DNA of 42,974 nucleotides from Rhodospirillaceae bacterium (lineage in GTDB: Bacteria > Pseudomonadota > Alphaproteobacteria > UBA8366 > GCA-2717185), in contig PBDC01000088.1 in assembly GCA_002717185.1 (NCBI GenBank), positions 1 through 42,974 of the forward strand, in the 5' to 3' direction. The notes beneath the pieces were generated by a model. The model did no database searches, was not told the DNA's origin, and saw only the letters and a list, made by a program, of their open reading frames with translations. Below are positions 8,416-16,353 of the stretch, piece after piece. Made by a program: the position numbers and the translations under genes. Each line of letters begins with the position of its first letter. The first letter of the stretch is position 1.

Positions 8416-9608
8416 GACTTTCGGGTCATCAATGAAAGGCCGGCGCCCGCCAAGGTGACCGCTCCTGCGATGGTTAGAAACAGTACCGGATAGCTGTCGG
8501 TGGCACCCAATAATAAGCTGCCGATAGCCGGACCCGTGACGATGCCCCCGTACATGAAGAATTGATTACCGCTGGTCGTGTCCGCAGCACGGCCGGCAGG
8601 GGCTAGGATTGCAATTTCCGACAAGAACAGGCCGACCCATCCATTACCGCCGATACCCAGTACAATGGCGACGCCATAGAACACCCAAACCGGCCAGCTC
8701 TCGTTGGAAAGGGCGACTGCGACCAGACCGGCTGCCATAATGTAGGCGAGGAGCGGCAGGACGGTGCGTGTTGCGATCCATTTTCCGGCAACGAAGCCGA
8801 GCAGTATCCGCGCGGCAATACCTGAAATATGATGGGTCGCGTATATCCAACCGGCCAATTCCGGGGCTAGGCCGAGTTCGCGCCACAGGTATACGATTAG
8901 ATAGGTTGCGAGAGCGAGCTGACTACCGGCGAAGACCATGCCGGCCAACGCGTGACTGCGTTGTAGCCGATCGTTCCACACGAAGCGTAGTGAGCTGACC
9001 ACCTCCCGTAGAGTGATACCGCTTCCGGCGCGCCTTGGCTCTTTCTGCCCGACCCCGAAGACCTGTGAGATCAGAAGTGCGCAAAGTACGCAGGCAGGGA
9101 TAACGTAAAGCGCAGACCGCCAACCGTACGCCACGATGAGCGGCGGCAGGAGGGCGCCCGCCAGCATGCCGCCGGCCGGTGTGCCGCATTGTTTAATGGA
9201 GAAGATAAGCGGTTGCCAGCGGGGGGGAGACACGCGGGAGAGTACGTGGCTACCGGCCGGGTTCATCGGCGCCGTCGAAAATCCTATAACGATTGCGCCG
9301 AGCAGAGCCCAGAGGGGATGCGCCAAGCTGATTAAAACGGCGCCCGTGGCCGTGCAAAGAAGGATCATTTGAAAAACGCGTTGGGCGCCGAAACGGGCAA
9401 TAAAGATGCCGCTCGGAAGTCCGACAATCATCGCTGTGAGATAGACGATTGACACCGCTCCTCCCACGGCACTGGCGGAGATCCCGAAATCAGCCGCCGC
9501 TGCGCTGGCGATGACTGGAATCGAGTAGGAGCCCAAGGTCAGGATCGACTGGATTGTCAGAATGACCAGAAGCGGCGTTATCACCTGACGCTGGAGGAGG
9601 TCGCGCAT
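8412..9608 (-). CDS. Major facilitator superfamily transporter
   Basis: A polytopic inner-membrane protein of 398 residues with about 11-12 hydrophobic segments and a short polar loop near the middle, the usual MFS layout. MFS-like loop residues are visible after helix 2 (PSGIFIARFGAQRVFQ). The ATG at 9608 is chosen because it leaves 19 bp after the upstream SDR gene, whereas the longest frame would overlap it and add 31 polar residues. It probably forms an operon with that SDR. Its 3' end overlaps the convergent deacylase gene by 4 bp. The substrate is unknown; import or export of a carboxylate, amino acid derivative or drug-like compound are all possible. Confidence 0.85.
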   Translation of the reverse strand: MRDLLQRQVITPLLVILTIQSILTLGSYSIPVIASAAAADFGISASAVGGAVSIVYLTAMIVGLPSGIFIARFGAQRVFQMILLCTATGAVLISLAHPLWALLGAIVIGFSTAPMNPAGSHVLSRVSPPRWQPLIFSIKQCGTPAGGMLAGALLPPLIVAYGWRSALYVIPACVLCALLISQVFGVGQKEPRRAGSGITLREVVSSLRFVWNDRLQRSHALAGMVFAGSQLALATYLIVYLWRELGLAPELAGWIYATHHISGIAARILLGFVAGKWIATRTVLPLLAYIMAAGLVAVALSNESWPVWVFYGVAIVLGIGGNGWVGLFLSEIAILAPAGRAADTTSGNQFFMYGGIVTGPAIGSLLLGATDSYPVLFLTIAGAVTLAGAGLSLMTRKS

Positions 9609-9627
9609 CGTTTGGTGCCGCTCGCTG

Positions 9628-10737
9628 CTAACGCGCTCGGTGGTCCCGATCCAGGCCCGGTTTTTTCGGATGCGGATAGGGGTGGTGGAAGTCGCGCACA
9701 ATATGGTTGATCGTGGCGTAGCGGGCGCAGCTTTCGTGATAGATGGCAGCTAGAGCATCCTCCATCGCGTAGTCTTCCGCCAAGGTTTGGGTGAAGGCAT
9801 CCGTTTCAGTCGGTGGGTTATCGCGGTACCATGAAACCGTTTTTTCCAAAGCTGACATCGGCGCGACGGCATCGCGGTAACCGAGTTCCGATTTGATCTT
9901 GTACAGGTCGAAAAATTTGTGGTCGGCTGGACCAAAGAACGTCATCAGGCTGCGCGCTGGATATGCGAATTTGTCGGGCACGGTGACGATCTCGATCTCG
10001 CTGTTCATAGCCCGGCCTATCATTTCCACCCATTGTGCGCAGGTAAATTGTTGGTCATCAGCGCAGTTGTAAATCTGCCCGGCGGAGGCCTCTGGCTGCT
10101 GTGCGGCCAGCAGCACCGCCTGCGCCACGTTTTCCGCATAGCCGCGCGAGGAGAGGCTGAGCCCGCCGTCGGGCAGCACGATATGCGGGCGTTTGTCCGT
10201 AAAGCGTCGCATCAGCGCCCAGACTGTCGGCGTGATTTGCCGTGGGCCGTAGACGGTGGGATAGCGGAAATGGGTTGCGCTGTAACGACCGTCCGCGTGG
10301 CCTTCCATCACAGCTTCTTCGGAAATTCGAACTAGATATCCGAAGCGGAACTCGTCAATATCCGGCACCTTCTCGGCGTCCTCATGCAGCGGAATGGGCA
10401 TGCCGACAGGGGACAGCAGCTCTGGCTGTATCATCCCGCGATAGCAGGGAGCGCCGCCAACGGTGATCAGTCGCTCGCAATGATCGCCGGCGATCTCTGC
10501 TACGTAGCGGATACGTCCATAGGTCGCGATGATTAAATCGAAGCGTCGGCCGGATAACGCCTCGGTCAGGGTCTCGTGGAAATGGGGATCTCCGATGATA
10601 CGCGGTACAGTGACTGGGATCTCGTCGCTGTCATGAGTGCCACGATGCATCATCGAAACTTGGTAACCGAGTGAGATTAGCCCGTTGATCAGATACGGTC
10701 CGGTCGGTCCGGTGCCGCCGATTACGAGTGCTTTCAC
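9628..10737 (-). CDS. NAD-dependent epimerase/dehydratase-like protein (extended/atypical SDR), copy 1
   Basis: A 369-residue Rossmann-fold protein. The N-terminal GGTGPTG motif (residues 7-13) binds NAD(P), and RYPTVYGPRQ (about 158-167) matches the RxPxVYGP motif of extended SDRs. The canonical YxxxK catalytic pair is not intact: Y134 in FGYLVRISEE is followed at +4 by Ile, not Lys. It may therefore be an atypical dehydrogenase, reductase or non-enzymatic NmrA-like protein. Translation begins at a GTG, with GAGGA 8 bp upstream. A gap-free paralog lies upstream on the same strand at 11035-12144, roughly 70% identical by eye. The MFS gene follows 19 bp downstream. The substrate is unknown. 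Confidence 0.8.
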   Translation of the reverse strand: MKALVIGGTGPTGPYLINGLISLGYQVSMMHRGTHDSDEIPVTVPRIIGDPHFHETLTEALSGRRFDLIIATYGRIRYVAEIAGDHCERLITVGGAPCYRGMIQPELLSPVGMPIPLHEDAEKVPDIDEFRFGYLVRISEEAVMEGHADGRYSATHFRYPTVYGPRQITPTVWALMRRFTDKRPHIVLPDGGLSLSSRGYAENVAQAVLLAAQQPEASAGQIYNCADDQQFTCAQWVEMIGRAMNSEIEIVTVPDKFAYPARSLMTFFGPADHKFFDLYKIKSELGYRDAVAPMSALEKTVSWYRDNPPTETDAFTQTLAEDYAMEDALAAIYHESCARYATINHIVRDFHHPYPHPKKPGLDRDHRAR

Positions 10738-11034
10738 CTGTGTTTCCTCAAAGTTTAATTAGACGCAAAGATGCTAAGCTTACGACACGGGAACGGTTTC
10801 GGCGAATTGAGTGATGGAGAGGCCTGGTGAAATGTTGAAGGGATTGGTGAAGCATTTGGCAGAACCGTCTTGATTGGTGCCAGTTCTTCGGATCGTGCGA
10901 GCGCGTGTTCCTACGCCGAGATCCTAGGGTGCTAAAATTCGCGAAAGGACCATCAGATAAATTTCAATCAATATAGCAGACTGTTTGTGCCTGTTCTTCT
11001 GTCAGAAAGTCAAATGGCTGAAGGGCTGTTTTTC
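10738..11034. other. Spacer between the two tandem SDR-like genes
   Basis: This stretch of about 297 bp separates the duplicated genes and holds no recognisable gene. It is more AT-rich than the flanking genes and presumably carries the promoter of copy 1. I saw no clear terminator for copy 2 and no repeat that would explain the duplication. Confidence 0.4.
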
Positions 11035-12144
11035 CTACCGCTCTCTATGATCTTTCGACAATCCCGGCTTCTTTGGGTGCGGGTAAGAATGGTGGTAGTC
11101 GCGGGCGAAATGGTCAATCTTTGACCACTTGGCGCAAGCCTCACGGTAGGCCGGGACAATATCATCCTCCATGCTGTAGTTCTCCGCTAGGTCCGTTGCG
11201 AACTGCTCTGGCACCACCGGCGGGTTTTCACGGTACCAGTTTACAGTGCGTTGCAGCGCCTCAACGGGATCGACCGGATCGCGATAGCCGAGCTCAGCTT
11301 TAACCTTGTACAGATCGAAAATCTGATGATCGGCCGGGCCGTAGAACATCATCAGGCTGCGCGCCGAATAGGCGTAGCGATCCGGTACGCTGACGATCTC
11401 GATTTCGCCATCCATCGCCTCGCCGATCACCTGGACCCATTGCGCCAGGGTGAATTGCCGTTCGTCAGCGCAATTATATATTTGCCCGGCCGCCACCTCG
11501 GGTTCCTGCGCGGCCAACAGAACCGCATGCGCCACATTCTCCGAGTAGCCATGCGTCGTAAGGGTTAGTCCTCCTTCCGGCAGCACGATATGTGGCCTTT
11601 TGTCAGCGAAACGCTGCATCAGGCCCCAAACCCCGTGCGACACTTGGCGGGGGCCATAGACTACCGGGTAGCGAAAGTGGGTACCGCTATAATGGCCGGC
11701 TGCATGGCCTTTCATCACTACTTCTTCGGAGATGCGGACCAGATAGCCAAAACGGAATTCGTTTATGTCTGGCACCATTGGAGCATCTTCCGGTAAGGGC
11801 ACTTGCAGCCCTTTTGGGAATAGCTTTTCTGGTTGCAGCACGCCCCGATAGCCCGGTGCACCGCCGATGGTAATAAGTCGGTCGCAATGATCACCAGCGA
11901 CCTCCGCTACGTAACGGATGCGGCCGTAGGTCGCGACTATTAGATCAAAGGCCCGGCCGGCCAGCGCCTCGGCCAAGGTCTCCCGGAAATGCGGGTCGCC
12001 GATGATGCGCGGCACCGACGCGGGGATCTCTTCGCTGTCGTGTGTGCCCCGGTGTAGGATTGAGACATCATAGCCCCGGGCGATCAGCCCGTTAACCAAA
12101 AACGGTCCGGTGGGTCCGGTGCCACCAATTACGAGTGCTTTCAA
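11035..12144 (-). CDS. NAD-dependent epimerase/dehydratase-like protein (extended/atypical SDR), copy 2
   Basis: Also 369 residues and alignable to copy 1 end to end without a gap. It shares GGTGPTG (7-13), FRYPVVYGPRQ and the C-terminal HPKKPGL segment. It has the same YLVRI sequence in place of YxxxK, so the change is not a random error in one copy. Sequence identity is roughly 70% by eye, so the duplication is not recent, and the two probably have diverged substrates or form a heteromer. The start appears to be TTG (12142-12144). Its Shine-Dalgarno AAGGA falls inside a small inverted repeat at 12146-12159. Cofactor binding is well supported; reaction and pathway are unknown. Confidence 0.8.
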   Translation of the reverse strand: MKALVIGGTGPTGPFLVNGLIARGYDVSILHRGTHDSEEIPASVPRIIGDPHFRETLAEALAGRAFDLIVATYGRIRYVAEVAGDHCDRLITIGGAPGYRGVLQPEKLFPKGLQVPLPEDAPMVPDINEFRFGYLVRISEEVVMKGHAAGHYSGTHFRYPVVYGPRQVSHGVWGLMQRFADKRPHIVLPEGGLTLTTHGYSENVAHAVLLAAQEPEVAAGQIYNCADERQFTLAQWVQVIGEAMDGEIEIVSVPDRYAYSARSLMMFYGPADHQIFDLYKVKAELGYRDPVDPVEALQRTVNWYRENPPVVPEQFATDLAENYSMEDDIVPAYREACAKWSKIDHFARDYHHSYPHPKKPGLSKDHRER

Positions 12145-12145
12145 G

Positions 12146-12159
12146 AAAGGAGTTCCTTT
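12146..12159. promoter_or_regulatory. Small hairpin overlapping the ribosome-binding site of SDR copy 2
   Basis: AAAGG and CCTTT, separated by 4 nt, form a perfect 5-bp stem directly upstream of the TTG start at 12144 on the minus strand. One arm contains the only visible Shine-Dalgarno sequence, so folding could lower translation. The stem is short and its effect is inferred. Confidence 0.35.
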
Positions 12160-12395
12160 GTTGGGATACGTATCGCCTCGTTGCTGGACGATAGGCGATT
12201 CTTTCGAAGAAAATCCAACGTAAAGGCCGGAAAAACCGGCGACAACCGGTTATTTTCACTATTAAGTAGCTCTATTTTGATACTGAGATTGTGGTAATTT
12301 GGGCTTACGTGCTGCACTAGAAGCAGCAAATGTCCTTTTATAAACTGGGCGCACTGTTTCTGAGATGTTTCAAGCAAATCCGCGATTAAATTTAA

Positions 12396-12887
12396 CTACA
12401 CCGATTTTATAATTTCTGAAGCCAACATAAGCGTGGCCTCCGCGAATTTGTCCATATTGATGGCTCTGTCGCTGTCAGCAGTTTCGATCGTTCGGACCAC
12501 TTCGGTTGATCCAGCGATCGCTACGCATGTATGACCGGCGTCATCACCATAGCGATTGCCGGTTGGTCCCGCGGCACCGGTTTCAGCGAGTCCCCAGTCA
12601 GCGCCAAGACGATCACGCGCCGCTCTGGCCAACGCCAGCGCATGTGGCTCAGATGCTGATCGGTGCTCGTCGAGGATGGCATCTGGAATGGCGAGCAATG
12701 CGCTCTTCGCCGGCCGTGTATAGACCACTGACCCGCCCAGAAAATAGGCGGATGCGCCCGGAACGGCCAATAATGCAGCAGACACAAGGCCACCCGCCGA
12801 GGATTCGGCGACCGCAATGGTTTCGCCGCGGTCTTGAAGAATTTTTGCTACCTGCAATGCCAAGGTTTCGATATTCGCTGAGGCCAT
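12396..12887 (-). CDS. pncC: Nicotinamide-nucleotide amidohydrolase, stand-alone CinA C-terminal domain (PncC family)
   Basis: A 163-residue protein equal to the C-terminal domain of CinA without the N-terminal MoaB-like domain. Family motifs are visible: AVAESSAGG (residues 25-33), GGSVVYT, and a glycine-rich GAAGPTGNRYGD near residue 105. The family deamidates nicotinamide mononucleotide to nicotinate mononucleotide in NAD salvage, and other amides have been considered. The usual motif after AVAES is CTGG, here SAGG, and VVY-TRPAK is a family-like variant. The ATG at 12887 is the natural start. It is single, on the minus strand, diverging from the GGT-family gene over 223 bp. Within this amide-rich island it might act on another amide, but that is inference. 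Confidence 0.8.
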   Translation of the reverse strand: MASANIETLALQVAKILQDRGETIAVAESSAGGLVSAALLAVPGASAYFLGGSVVYTRPAKSALLAIPDAILDEHRSASEPHALALARAARDRLGADWGLAETGAAGPTGNRYGDDAGHTCVAIAGSTEVVRTIETADSDRAINMDKFAEATLMLASEIIKSV

Positions 12888-13110
12888 GGATCATTCCAAC
12901 AATTTAAGTTTCGAAAAAAAACCATTATACGTTAGTTCGGTTCAAATTTCAGTATCTTACTGCGCCAAACCAACCGATCGAATCCAAGAAATTGGGTCGG
13001 CCTAGTCGCGTTCGCAGTATCAGCAATAGAGGGGATTTGCTTGGCCTTGACCGTGAGGCTTCAAAACCGCAGCCTTCGCTATGCAAATTGAGTAAATAGA
13101 AGGGATCGTC

Positions 13111-14832
13111 ATGGACGCGCATCGCCCTGTCATCATGGGAACCCGACATGCGATAGCCTCGGGGCATTATTTCGCCAGCCAGGCGGGCTTCGAAATTTTG
13201 AACGGCGGCGGTAACGCGATCGATGCCGGTGTAACTGCCGGGCTCGCGATCGGAGTGTTGCAGAGCGAATTCGTTAACATCGCCGGCATTGCCCCAATTA
13301 TGATTCGCCTAGCCGGTTCGGATACCGTCATCACGATCGACGGTGTTGGCGTATGGCCTCGGAGTGTCCGTCCGGAAATTTTCATCGAAGGCAACAACCA
13401 GCATATCCCCGAGGGGATTCAGCGGACGCTCACTCCGGGCGCGCCGGGCTCATGGCTTTACGCGTTGGAAAAGTATGGCACGATGCGGTTCGGTGATGTG
13501 GTCGCGGCGGCTATACGATTTGCCCGGGACGGCTTCCCTATGTACCCGCAGATGGCACGTAACATTGCATCTGACGAAGGGTCACTCCGCCGCTGGCCCT
13601 CCAGTGTTAAAACCTATATGCCAAAGGGCCGGCCACCTCAGGTCGGCGAGCTGTTCCAACAGCCCGATCTCGCCAAGACGCTGCAATATATGGCTGACGA
13701 AGCGGCAGCGCGGGATAGTGATGGGCGGGAAGCTGGTATTCGTGCCGCCTACGATGCCTTCTACAAGGGTGATATCGCCAAGACGATCACCGAATATCAC
13801 CGCGAAAATGACGGCTTCCTGACAATGGAGGATCTGGCGGCGCATCGGCCCCGGGAGGAACCGCCGATCCGGGTGACTTTCCGCGGGATCGACGTATTCG
13901 GTTTTGGCCCTTGTGCGAGTGGTCCGGTACTGACTCAGGCCCTGATGCTGGCAGACGGTTTCGATCTGGAAGGTATGGGGCATAACTCGCCTGCCTATAT
14001 TCACACGGTCGCGGAAGCGATGAAGCTCGCTTTCGCCGACCGTGACCGGCATTGCGGCGATCCGGAATTTATCGACGTGCCGCTGGAGGGGATGTTCGAC
14101 CAGTCTTATCTTAAAGGTCGTCGGGAGTTAATTGAGTCGGACAAGGCTTGGCCAGAATTGCCGCCGGCAGGAGATCCGAAAACTGGCGCGCCGACAACGG
14201 AAGGAGGGCATGTTTTCGCCCCTTCACTAAACCCCGACCCACCGATGGGGGACACCAGCGCTGTCTGCGTTGTCGATGGGGACGGCAACGCCTTCGTGGC
14301 GACACCAAGTGATATCCCGCGTGATACGCCGGTCATTCCCGGCACTGGTATTTGTCCGTCTTCGCGAGGTTCGCAGAGCTGGGCTGTTGAAGGGCATGCT
14401 GCCTGCCTGGCGCCTGGTAAACGCCCACGTCTGTCTTCCAACCCGATGATGGCTCTGAAGGGCGGCGAGCCCTATATGGTTTGGGCGACACCAGGCTCCG
14501 ACGTGCAGCCACAGGCGACCCTTCAAGTGTTCTTGAACCATGTCGTTTTCGGCATGGATATACAGGAAGCGATCGAGGCACCGCGGTTCGCGACCTACAG
14601 CTTTCCGGGCTCTTTCGAGCCGCACGATTACTACCCCGGCCGCCTCAATCTCGAAGCCCGCATCCCAAGAGAGGCGGGCGACGCGCTGGCCGCACTGGGC
14701 CACAAGATTGAATGGTGGCCAGAGTGGATCTTTCGAGCCGGTGGCGTCTGCGGCGTGCAGATTGATCCGGAGACCCGACTGCGCAGCGCTGGTGGCGATC
14801 CGCGCCGTCCCAGCTATGCGCTCGGCTGGTAG
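13111..14832 (+). CDS. Gamma-glutamyltransferase/acylase-family Ntn hydrolase
   Basis: A 573-residue single-chain precursor of the GGT family. The large-subunit start is clear (GGNAIDAGVTAGLAIG, residues 32-47). The autoprocessing/catalytic Thr is T382 in GDTSAVCVVDGDGNAF, aligning with the first Thr of TTHxSVVDxxGNA. Two substrate-site regions differ from classical GGT: the glycine-rich GGGGF loop is replaced by NIAGIAP (about 56-62), and the segment after the lid reads CPSSRGSQSW. There is no signal peptide, so it should be cytoplasmic. A non-glutathione substrate, such as another gamma-glutamyl amide or acylated amine, is likely. AGAAGGGA precedes the ATG. The M81 peptidase gene starts 6 bp after its stop, so the two form an operon. 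Confidence 0.85.
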   Translation: MDAHRPVIMGTRHAIASGHYFASQAGFEILNGGGNAIDAGVTAGLAIGVLQSEFVNIAGIAPIMIRLAGSDTVITIDGVGVWPRSVRPEIFIEGNNQHIPEGIQRTLTPGAPGSWLYALEKYGTMRFGDVVAAAIRFARDGFPMYPQMARNIASDEGSLRRWPSSVKTYMPKGRPPQVGELFQQPDLAKTLQYMADEAAARDSDGREAGIRAAYDAFYKGDIAKTITEYHRENDGFLTMEDLAAHRPREEPPIRVTFRGIDVFGFGPCASGPVLTQALMLADGFDLEGMGHNSPAYIHTVAEAMKLAFADRDRHCGDPEFIDVPLEGMFDQSYLKGRRELIESDKAWPELPPAGDPKTGAPTTEGGHVFAPSLNPDPPMGDTSAVCVVDGDGNAFVATPSDIPRDTPVIPGTGICPSSRGSQSWAVEGHAACLAPGKRPRLSSNPMMALKGGEPYMVWATPGSDVQPQATLQVFLNHVVFGMDIQEAIEAPRFATYSFPGSFEPHDYYPGRLNLEARIPREAGDALAALGHKIEWWPEWIFRAGGVCGVQIDPETRLRSAGGDPRRPSYALGW

Positions 14833-14838
14833 GTTCCC

Positions 14839-16353
14839 ATGGCCCGTATCGCCATCGGCGGCTTCCAGCATGAGACTAATTGTTTTGTGCCGCAAAAGAC
14901 GGATTACGACTATTTCGCAATGCATCGCGACCGCCCACCCCTTTGTCGCGGCGACGCGATGGTCGACTGGCTTACCGATGTTAGCTTCGCTATGTCCGGG
15001 TTCCTGGCTGACATGCGGTTAGATCACGAACTGGTGCCACTGCTGTGGACCAGCGGCGGAGCCGGAGGGATGGTGACGCGGGATGCATTCGAGCGGATAT
15101 CCGGCGAACTGATCAGCGCTCTGTCCCTCTCGCTGCCGGTCGATGCGGTTTATCTTGATCTGCACGGCGCCATGGTGACTGAAGATTTTGAGGATGGCGA
15201 AGGAGAGCTGTTGCGACGGGTGCGCGCCGCGCTAGGACCAGACGTGCCGGTCGTTATCAGCCTCGACTACCACGTCAATCTAACTCAGGCGATGGTGCAG
15301 CATTGCGACGGCATGGCGATTTACCTCACCTATCCGCACATCGACCGTGCGGAGACGGGGCAACGAGCGGCCAAAATCTTGTCGACTGTTTTGGAGCGGG
15401 GCCAGCCGCCCTTTCGCAAGTTCGTCAAGCTGCCCTTCCTTATCCCACTGAATTTCCAATGCACCATGGTGCCGCCTTCGGCTGACATTGTCGCGGCCTC
15501 TGTGGCAGGAGAAGGTGGGGAAGTCCTGAACCTTAGTTACGGCGCTGGCTTCCCACCTGCTGACCTTGCCGAATGCGGGCCCGGAGTAGTGGCATATGGC
15601 TTCGACCGTGATGCCGTTGATGCTGCGGCTGCAAAACTGGTTGCGGAGATCGAGGTTCGCGAGGCGATGTTCTCCGAACCGCTGCTAAGTCCGGACGGTG
15701 CGGTTGCGGAGGCCAAGTCGATCGCCGCCACCGCGTCCCGACCTGTCGTTTTGGCCGATACGCAGGACAATCCGGGTTGTGGCGGCACCGGTGATACGAC
15801 CGGCCTTTTGAAGGCTTTGGTTGAGGGGAATGTGCAAGGTGCAGTGTTGGCTGTTATGGCTGATCCGGCGGCTGCTACGATCGCGCACGAGGCTGGTGCC
15901 GGTGCCGAGATCAGTATTACGCTTGGCGGCACATCAGGTCCCGAAGGCGTCGAGCCATTTGAGGGTACCTTCCGGGTGGAAAGTTTGGGCGATGGTCAGT
16001 TCACTTGCAGTGGGCCCTGTATCCGCGGCCGCACGGTCAATATCGGGCCTATGGCACTTTTGGCGATCGGCGGCGTCAAGGTGGTAGTGGCGAGCAAGCG
16101 CATGCAGGCCTACGACCAGGATATATTCCGCCATCTCGGCGTTGAACCTGCTGAACAGAAGATCCTCGCACTGAAGAGCACCTGCCATTTCCGTGCCGAT
16201 TTTGAGCCGATCGCTGAGAAGGTGTTGATCGCCATCGCGCCCGGTGGGCATATAGCAGATTCAAAGCAGTATCCCTATCGCAAACTGCGCGAGGGTGTGC
16301 GCTTGGAACCGCTTGGGCCCGATTTCAAGGATTGGGGCCGAAACGAACCCTGA
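14839..16353 (+). CDS. M81 family metallopeptidase (MlrC/microcystinase C-like)
   Basis: A 504-residue protein. The N-terminus shows the MlrC signature (IAIGGFQHETNCF, H11/E12). Conserved acidic and His clusters follow: DLHGAMVTED (107-116), SLDYHVNLT (141-149) and TYPHIDRAETG (164-174). DTQDNPGCGGTGDTT, about residue 310, begins the C-terminal domain. The founding member removes Adda from linear microcystin peptides, but the family is widespread in bacteria that do not degrade microcystin. Here it is co-transcribed with the GGT-family gene (6 bp apart), so both probably act on the same amide or peptide. There is no signal peptide. Its TGA directly abuts the stop of the convergent CoA synthetase gene. 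Confidence 0.85.
   Translation: MARIAIGGFQHETNCFVPQKTDYDYFAMHRDRPPLCRGDAMVDWLTDVSFAMSGFLADMRLDHELVPLLWTSGGAGGMVTRDAFERISGELISALSLSLPVDAVYLDLHGAMVTEDFEDGEGELLRRVRAALGPDVPVVISLDYHVNLTQAMVQHCDGMAIYLTYPHIDRAETGQRAAKILSTVLERGQPPFRKFVKLPFLIPLNFQCTMVPPSADIVAASVAGEGGEVLNLSYGAGFPPADLAECGPGVVAYGFDRDAVDAAAAKLVAEIEVREAMFSEPLLSPDGAVAEAKSIAATASRPVVLADTQDNPGCGGTGDTTGLLKALVEGNVQGAVLAVMADPAAATIAHEAGAGAEISITLGGTSGPEGVEPFEGTFRVESLGDGQFTCSGPCIRGRTVNIGPMALLAIGGVKVVVASKRMQAYDQDIFRHLGVEPAEQKILALKSTCHFRADFEPIAEKVLIAIAPGGHIADSKQYPYRKLREGVRLEPLGPDFKDWGRNEP

Noticed and set aside
12141..12377. 78-codon minus-strand frame upstream of SDR copy 2
   Set aside because: It overlaps the SDR start, has no recognisable domain and lies in an AT-rich promoter-like region.
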